Shown here: positions 6,416-10,892 of the stretch, piece after piece
How the letters are laid out: every line of letters begins with the position of its first letter
How positions within the stretch are numbered: position 1 is the stretch's first letter
From: CAZMVU01 sp964569295
GTDB lineage: Bacteria; Hydrogenedentota; Hydrogenedentia; Hydrogenedentales; JAGMZX01
DNA length: 10,892 nucleotides
NCBI GenBank assembly: GCA_964569295.1
Contig: CAZMVU010000171.1
Location: forward strand, 1 to 10,892
Direction: 5' to 3'
Made by a program: the position numbers and the translations under genes
The notes under the pieces: model-generated
Databases searched by the model: none
The model's input: the letters and a program-made list of their open reading frames with translations, nothing else
What the model was told of the DNA's origin: nothing

Positions 6416-7750
6416 ATGGCTGAACAACACGATAAACAACACTACCTTGGCGATATTGCGCGGCTCGAAGGGCCCGGCGTGCCTGAGGTGGTGCGTGATG
6501 TGCGCACTACCGGCGCGGCAATGTTCCGCAAGACGCCGTTCCCCCACACAAAAATGGAGGAATGGCGCCAGACCAACATAGCCAAGATAGTCAATACCCG
6601 GTTCGAGACCCTTGTCGTCCCCACCGGGCACGGACTCGAGCGCGGCGACATTGCGCCGTTCAGCTACGGCGCGCCAGACTGGATCGAGCTGGTCTTCGTC
6701 GACGGCTACTACGCGCAAGATCTGTCGTGTCTGGAGGGCCTGCCGGACGGCGCGTATGCCGGCAGCCTGTGGGATGCGCTCGTGAGCGACAACCCGGCGG
6801 CCACACAGCACCTCAACAAGCACCTGGGCGATCGCAACGCCTTCACGCACCTGAACAATGCGTTCCTGCAGGACGGCGCGTTTGTCTACATCCCGAAGAA
6901 CACGAAGGTTGATAGGCCTATCCACCTCGTGTTCCTCACCTCCGCTCAGCGCGCCGAGAATACCGCATCGAATCCGCGTCACCTTATCGTGGCGGACACC
7001 GGGTCCCAGGCGGCGATCGTCGAGTCCTACGTGAGCACCGCCGGCGCCACCGCCTACTTCAACAATGTCGTGGTCGAGACGGCGCTCATGCCGAACGCGT
7101 CGATCAACCGTTACAAGATCGTGCGCGAGGGCGAGAACGGCTATCACCTGGCCACCGCCGAGGTGCATCAGGATCGCGACAGCCGGTACACGTCGTTCGC
7201 GTTCAGCCTCGAAGGGCAGATCGTGCGCAACCAGTTGTGCATAAACCTCGATGGCGAGGCCGCGGCGTGCAATCTGCATGGTTTGGTGACGAACGACCAG
7301 GACCGGCTCGTGGACAACATGGTCCACGTGACCCACGCGAAACCCCACTGCAACAGCCGGATTGCCTACAAGGGCATTCTCGACGGCACGAGCAAGGGCG
7401 TGTTTCTCGGTAAGGTGCACGTGCTCCCTGATGCGCAGCAGACCGATTCGGACCAACTCAGCCAGTACATGCTGCTGAACGAGAAGGCGACCATCGACAC
7501 GAAGCCCCAGCTCGAAATCTACGCCGATGACGTGAAGTGCACCCATGGCGCCACCGTCGGCGCGCCGCCCGAGCAGGTCATTTTCTACTTTCGATCCCGT
7601 GGTATTGATGAAGCCACCGCACGCGGTATGCTAACCTATGGGTTTGCGGACGAGATCGTGGGTGAAGTAGATCTGGAACCCCTGCGCGATGCCCTGGACG
7701 CGTATGTTTTCGATAAGTACAGCCCCAAAAACAAGGCGCGGCAGTATTAG
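6416..7750 (+). CDS. sufD: Fe-S cluster assembly protein SufD
   Basis: Paralogue of SufB that forms the other half of the SufBC2D scaffold. It is needed for iron entry and cluster formation at the interface with SufB. Its 444 residues are within the family range. The N-terminal part contains the usual FPHTKMEEWRQTNI segment (residues about 42-55), followed by a beta-helix core. The C-terminal motif VKCTHGATVGAPPEQVIFYFRSRGI is the SufD signature, and His377 in THGAT corresponds to the conserved interface His360 of E. coli SufD. It differs from SufB in lacking the QCDSLLIG cysteine motif. The ATG at 6416 is preceded by AGGAAA (6398-6403), a rather distant ribosome binding site. It lies 24 nt after sufC and 27 nt before sufS, in the same operon. 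Confidence 0.96.
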   Translation: MAEQHDKQHYLGDIARLEGPGVPEVVRDVRTTGAAMFRKTPFPHTKMEEWRQTNIAKIVNTRFETLVVPTGHGLERGDIAPFSYGAPDWIELVFVDGYYAQDLSCLEGLPDGAYAGSLWDALVSDNPAATQHLNKHLGDRNAFTHLNNAFLQDGAFVYIPKNTKVDRPIHLVFLTSAQRAENTASNPRHLIVADTGSQAAIVESYVSTAGATAYFNNVVVETALMPNASINRYKIVREGENGYHLATAEVHQDRDSRYTSFAFSLEGQIVRNQLCINLDGEAAACNLHGLVTNDQDRLVDNMVHVTHAKPHCNSRIAYKGILDGTSKGVFLGKVHVLPDAQQTDSDQLSQYMLLNEKATIDTKPQLEIYADDVKCTHGATVGAPPEQVIFYFRSRGIDEATARGMLTYGFADEIVGEVDLEPLRDALDAYVFDKYSPKNKARQY

Positions 7751-7777
7751 CGCGCCCTTGACCCTACAGGCAACCTT

Positions 7778-9040
7778 ATGGCGACCACTCCGGCACATAG
7801 CGTGAACGAAGCGGCCCTCTCCGCGTTCGATGTGGCCCGCGTGCGCCGCGACTTCCCCATCCTCGAGGTGCGCTACAAGGACCGGCCCATCGCCTACCTC
7901 GACAACGCCGCCACTACGCAGAAGCCCAACGCGGTAATCGACGCGATCCACCGGTACTACACCAAGGAAAACGCGAACGTCCACCGCGGCGTGCACTACC
8001 TGAGCCAGGTGGCCACGGACCGCTACGAGGAAGCGCGCGACCGCATCGCCCGGTTCATAGGGAGTCCCGTGGGCTGCCAGATTCTGTTTACGCGCGGCAC
8101 GACCGAAGGCATCAACCTCGTGGCCCAGACCTGGGGGCGCGAGCACATCGGCCCGGACGACGAGGTGCTCATCACGCACATGGAGCACCACTCGAACATC
8201 GTGCCGTGGCAGATGCTGTGCAACGACACCGGCGCCACCTTGCGCATCGTGCCCATCCACGACGATGGCGCGCTCGATATGGACGCCCTCGACGACATGC
8301 TCACCGAGCGCACGAAACTCGTGGGCGTGGTGCAGGTGTCGAACGCGCTGGGTACGGTGAACCCCGTGAAGGAAATCGCCGCCAAGGCCCATGCCGTGGG
8401 CGCGAGGATACTGGTGGACGGCGCCCAGTCGGTGCCGCACATGCCGGTCAACGTGCAGGAGCTCGATTGCGATTTCTTCGCCTTCAGCGGCCACAAGATG
8501 TACGGCCCCACCGGCATCGGCGTGTTGTGGGGGCGGATCGATCTGCTCGAGTCCATGGGGCCGTATCAGGGCGGGGGCGACATGATCCTCTCGGTGTCCT
8601 TCGAGAAGACCGTGTACAACCACCTGCCCCACAAGTTCGAGGCGGGCACCCCGCACATCGAGGGGGTCATCGGCCTCGGCGCCGCGGTGAAGTATCTCGA
8701 GGGTGTGGGCATCGAGGCCATCGCCGCACATGAGAAATCGCTGCTCGACTACGGAACCCGGCTCTTAAGCGCCATCCCCGGCGTGCACTTGATCGGCACC
8801 GCTCCGGACAAGGCGGGCGTTATCAGCTTTACCATGGACAGCGCCCACCCCCACGACATCGGCCAGATTCTCAATGAGGAGGGCGTGGCCGTGCGCGTGG
8901 GACACCACTGCGCACAACCGGTCATGCAGCGCTTCGGCGTGCCCGCGACCGCCCGCGCATCCGTGGGCCTGTACAACACCAAGCAAGAGCTCGACGCGCT
9001 CGCGGCGGCCATCGAGAAAGTCAATGAGGTATTCGGCTGA
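7778..9040 (+). CDS. sufS: Cysteine desulfurase SufS
   Basis: PLP-dependent class V aminotransferase-fold enzyme that converts L-cysteine to alanine and holds the sulfur as a persulfide for SufU and the SufBCD scaffold. At 420 residues it has the usual group II length. Visible motifs are YLDNAATTQKP (about 41-51), NVHRGVHYLS, GTTEGINLVA, the PLP-stacking His region HMEHHSNIVPWQ, VDGAQSVPH, the Schiff-base Lys240 in SGHKMYGPTG, and catalytic Cys378 in RVGHHCAQPVM. The RxGHHCA.P form identifies SufS rather than IscS/NifS. The ribosome binding site is weak (AGG, 7 nt before ATG), so expression probably depends on coupling within the operon. Its stop overlaps the sufU start by one base (TGATG), which fits a SufS-SufU pair working together. 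Confidence 0.97.
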   Translation: MATTPAHSVNEAALSAFDVARVRRDFPILEVRYKDRPIAYLDNAATTQKPNAVIDAIHRYYTKENANVHRGVHYLSQVATDRYEEARDRIARFIGSPVGCQILFTRGTTEGINLVAQTWGREHIGPDDEVLITHMEHHSNIVPWQMLCNDTGATLRIVPIHDDGALDMDALDDMLTERTKLVGVVQVSNALGTVNPVKEIAAKAHAVGARILVDGAQSVPHMPVNVQELDCDFFAFSGHKMYGPTGIGVLWGRIDLLESMGPYQGGGDMILSVSFEKTVYNHLPHKFEAGTPHIEGVIGLGAAVKYLEGVGIEAIAAHEKSLLDYGTRLLSAIPGVHLIGTAPDKAGVISFTMDSAHPHDIGQILNEEGVAVRVGHHCAQPVMQRFGVPATARASVGLYNTKQELDALAAAIEKVNEVFG

Positions 9041-9492
9041 TGTCCGACGCACGCGCCTTATACGAGCAGGTCATCCTCGACCACAACAAGAACCCGCGCA
9101 ACTTCAAGGTCATCGAAGACGCCGACCACAAGATCGAGGGCTACAACCCCCTGTGCGGCGACCATTTCACGGTGTACGTCAAGCTCGACGGCGATACCAT
9201 AAGCGACATCGGCTTTAGCGGGGCCGGCTGCGCCATCTCGAAATCGTCCGCCTCCGTCATGTCCACCACCCTCAAAGGTAAGACCGTGCAGGAGGCCCGC
9301 GCGCTCTTCCAGAAGTTCCACGACATGATAACCGATGACGTGGAAGCACCCGTGGACGAAGACGCCCTCGGCAAGCTCCGGGTCTTCAGCGGCGTGCGCG
9401 AGTTCCCGGTGCGCATCAAATGCGCCACCCTCGCGTGGCATGCCCTCGTCGCCGCCATCGAAGGCGAGAACGAAACCATCTCGACGGAATGA
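9040..9492 (+). CDS. sufU: Zinc-dependent sulfurtransferase SufU
   Basis: IscU-like protein. In SUF systems that lack SufE it uses a bound zinc to accept persulfide sulfur from SufS and pass it to SufBCD. At 150 residues the length is typical. The likely zinc ligands of the Bacillus subtilis protein are all present: Cys39 and Asp41 (NPLCGDHF), Cys64 (GAGCAISKSSAS) and Cys128 (RIKCATLAWHAL). The stretch between Cys64 and Cys128 has the extra residues that separate SufU from IscU, and the IscU co-chaperone motif LPPVK is absent, so this is SufU rather than a cluster scaffold. The start overlaps the sufS stop, with GAGG 10 nt upstream. It appears to be the last suf gene; 205 nt follow before nadA. 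Confidence 0.96.
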   Translation: MSDARALYEQVILDHNKNPRNFKVIEDADHKIEGYNPLCGDHFTVYVKLDGDTISDIGFSGAGCAISKSSASVMSTTLKGKTVQEARALFQKFHDMITDDVEAPVDEDALGKLRVFSGVREFPVRIKCATLAWHALVAAIEGENETISTE

Positions 9493-9697
9493 GCCGCAGC
9501 ACAAGGGGATGGCTGGGGCTTCCGTTGCAGCGCGCCCTATTGGAACCGCGCGGCGTGTACATGCTAATCTTGCGATACGATAAATTCGAGTTTTTCGTCA
9601 ACAAGCCGCAGGATTACAGCGTTTTCCAACTATGGTACGTGGTGGTACTGGGAAGAACCGGCGCAGCGATTCCGCCGTCACAGGCGAGTGAGGCCAT

Positions 9698-10774
9698 ATG
9701 ACGCAAGAAGCACATACCCAACCGGCAGTCTCTTATACCGAGACCCTCAACCAAATGCGCACACGGCTCCACGGGATCATCCCCGATTTCGAGATCGAGT
9801 TGAAGGCCAAAGTCGCGCATGAGGTCAACCTCCTGAAACATGAGTTAAACGCCGTCATCCTCGGCCACAACTACATGGAGCCCGCCCTCTACCACAGTGT
9901 GCCGGACTACACCGGTGACTCGCTGCAACTGAGCGCCATCTCCGCAGAGACCGACGCGGATGTCATCGTGTTTTGCGGCGTGTGGTTCATGGGCGAAACC
10001 GCCAAGATTCTCAACCCCCAGAAGACCGTGATCGTGCCGTCGCGCGAGGCGGGCTGCTCGCTGGCGGCGGGCATCGACGCAAAAGATGTACGCAACCTCA
10101 AGGCGATGTACCCCGGCGCACCCGTCGTGACCTATGTCAACACCTACGCCGACACCAAGGCGGAGTCCGATTATTGCTGCACCTCGGGCAATGCGGACAA
10201 GGTGGTTCAGCATCTGTTAGACCAGGGGCACAAGCGCGTTATCTTTCTGCCCGACGAATTCCTCGCGCACAATACGGCCCACGAGCTCGGCGTGCCCTTC
10301 GTCATGGCCGGCAATGATCCGGCCGCACAGGGCGTGGGCGAAGACGAGCCCTGCGTCATCGGCTGGCACGCACGCTGCGAAGTGCATGAGCTGTTCACCG
10401 TGCAGGATGTCGAGAACATCCGCAAGCAATACCCCGACGCCGTCATCCTCGCGCACCCGGAGTGTCCCCCGGAAATCATCGAGAAGGTGGACGTATCGGG
10501 CAGTACCAAAAAAATGGTGGACTTCGCGCGCAATACCGAAGACAACCGCCGCTATGCACTGCTCACCGAGTGTTCCATGGGCGACAACCTCGCCGCCGAA
10601 TTTCCCCACCGCGAGATGGTGCGCGCGTGCAGCCTCCGTTGCAAACACATGAACACCATCACCCTCGAGGACACCCTCGAAGGCCTGAAGAAACTTCAGT
10701 TCCAGGTCGAGCTGCCCGAAGACATCATCGCCCGCGCCAAACGCCCCATCGACCGCATGCTCGAGATCCGGTAG
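9698..10774 (+). CDS. nadA: Quinolinate synthase NadA
   Basis: [4Fe-4S] enzyme that condenses iminoaspartate with dihydroxyacetone phosphate to quinolinate in de novo NAD synthesis, in the cytoplasm. Its 358 residues belong to the longer NadA type. Recognisable motifs are VILGHNYMEP (53-62), DYTGDSLQLS (70-79), FCGVWFMGETAKIL (92-105), SREAGCSLA (115-123), TYVNTYADTKAESDYCCTS (145-163) and ECSMGDN (291-297). The likely cluster cysteines are Cys120 (AGCSL), Cys227 (HARCEVH) and Cys315 (SLRCKHMNTITL). The start is an ATG with GTGAGG only 4 nt upstream, an imperfect ribosome binding site. An in-frame Met20 is a less likely alternative, since upstream residues look genuine. nadB and nadC are not present. 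It lies 205 nt downstream of sufU on the same strand and may read through from the suf operon, supplying a client of that machinery. Confidence 0.96.
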   Translation: MTQEAHTQPAVSYTETLNQMRTRLHGIIPDFEIELKAKVAHEVNLLKHELNAVILGHNYMEPALYHSVPDYTGDSLQLSAISAETDADVIVFCGVWFMGETAKILNPQKTVIVPSREAGCSLAAGIDAKDVRNLKAMYPGAPVVTYVNTYADTKAESDYCCTSGNADKVVQHLLDQGHKRVIFLPDEFLAHNTAHELGVPFVMAGNDPAAQGVGEDEPCVIGWHARCEVHELFTVQDVENIRKQYPDAVILAHPECPPEIIEKVDVSGSTKKMVDFARNTEDNRRYALLTECSMGDNLAAEFPHREMVRACSLRCKHMNTITLEDTLEGLKKLQFQVELPEDIIARAKRPIDRMLEIR

Positions 10775-10842
10775 GGGGGCTGCTTGCGGGAATTCTAGAG
10801 GTATCGAGTTGCTCCCGGCGCTCCTTTCAGCTACTATCCAAC

Positions 10843-10857
10843 GTGGGCTGCGCCCAC
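10843..10857. repeat. Short perfect hairpin downstream of nadA
   Basis: GTGGGC-TGC-GCCCAC forms a perfect 6-bp stem with a 3-nt loop, 68 nt after the nadA stop. No T-run follows on either strand, so it is not a typical intrinsic terminator. It may lie in the leader of a gene beyond the window. Confidence 0.3.
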
Positions 10858-10892
10858 AACCCAAGGATCGAATGGCGTGTTCCCCGGTTGTT

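Noticed and set aside
10872..10892. Possible start of a next gene (ATG GCG TGT TCC CCG GTT GTT)
   Set aside because: AAGGA lies only 4 nt before the ATG and just seven codons are visible, too little to support a coding call.

Overview
This is a high-GC bacterial chromosome segment (roughly 60% G+C by eye) made of housekeeping genes. Two divergent blocks meet at about position 1340. I see no phage, transposon, CRISPR or plasmid signature and no rRNA.

Left block, minus strand, 1-1160 with promoter region to about 1370: four tRNA genes followed by the first 18 codons of EF-Tu (tuf). In transcription order they are tRNA-Thr(TGT), tRNA-Tyr(GTA), tRNA-Gly(TCC), a 148-residue membrane-protein gene, tRNA-Thr(GGT) and tuf. 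The tRNA order matches the thrU-tyrU-glyT-thrT-tufB operon of Escherichia coli. The difference is a protein gene with a strong ribosome binding site placed between the Gly and second Thr tRNAs.

Right block, plus strand, 1340-10892: ilvC (class I ketol-acid reductoisomerase, branched-chain amino acid synthesis), a PP2C-type Ser/Thr phosphatase, and a 442-bp non-coding gap. Then comes a compact sufB-sufC-sufD-sufS-sufU operon for iron-sulfur cluster assembly, followed by nadA (quinolinate synthase), itself a [4Fe-4S] enzyme. SufS takes sulfur from cysteine and SufU accepts it. SufBCD, with the SufC ATPase, is the scaffold on which clusters form, and NadA is a likely client next door.

Organism: the sufBCDS-sufU set with the zinc-type SufU, the short class I IlvC that resembles Bacteroidota-type enzymes from memory, and the GC content argue against Enterobacteria. 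They fit an uncultured lineage of the FCB/PVC type or similar. This is a weak guess and I do not name a phylum.

The points most worth a second look are regulatory or local rather than a new system: the protein gene embedded in the tRNA-tuf operon, opposing -10 elements sharing one AT-rich core, a terminator-like hairpin just before the first tRNA, alternative hairpins in the ilvC leader, and an acidic residue in the IlvC cofactor loop. I do not see convincing evidence of an undescribed multi-gene system here.
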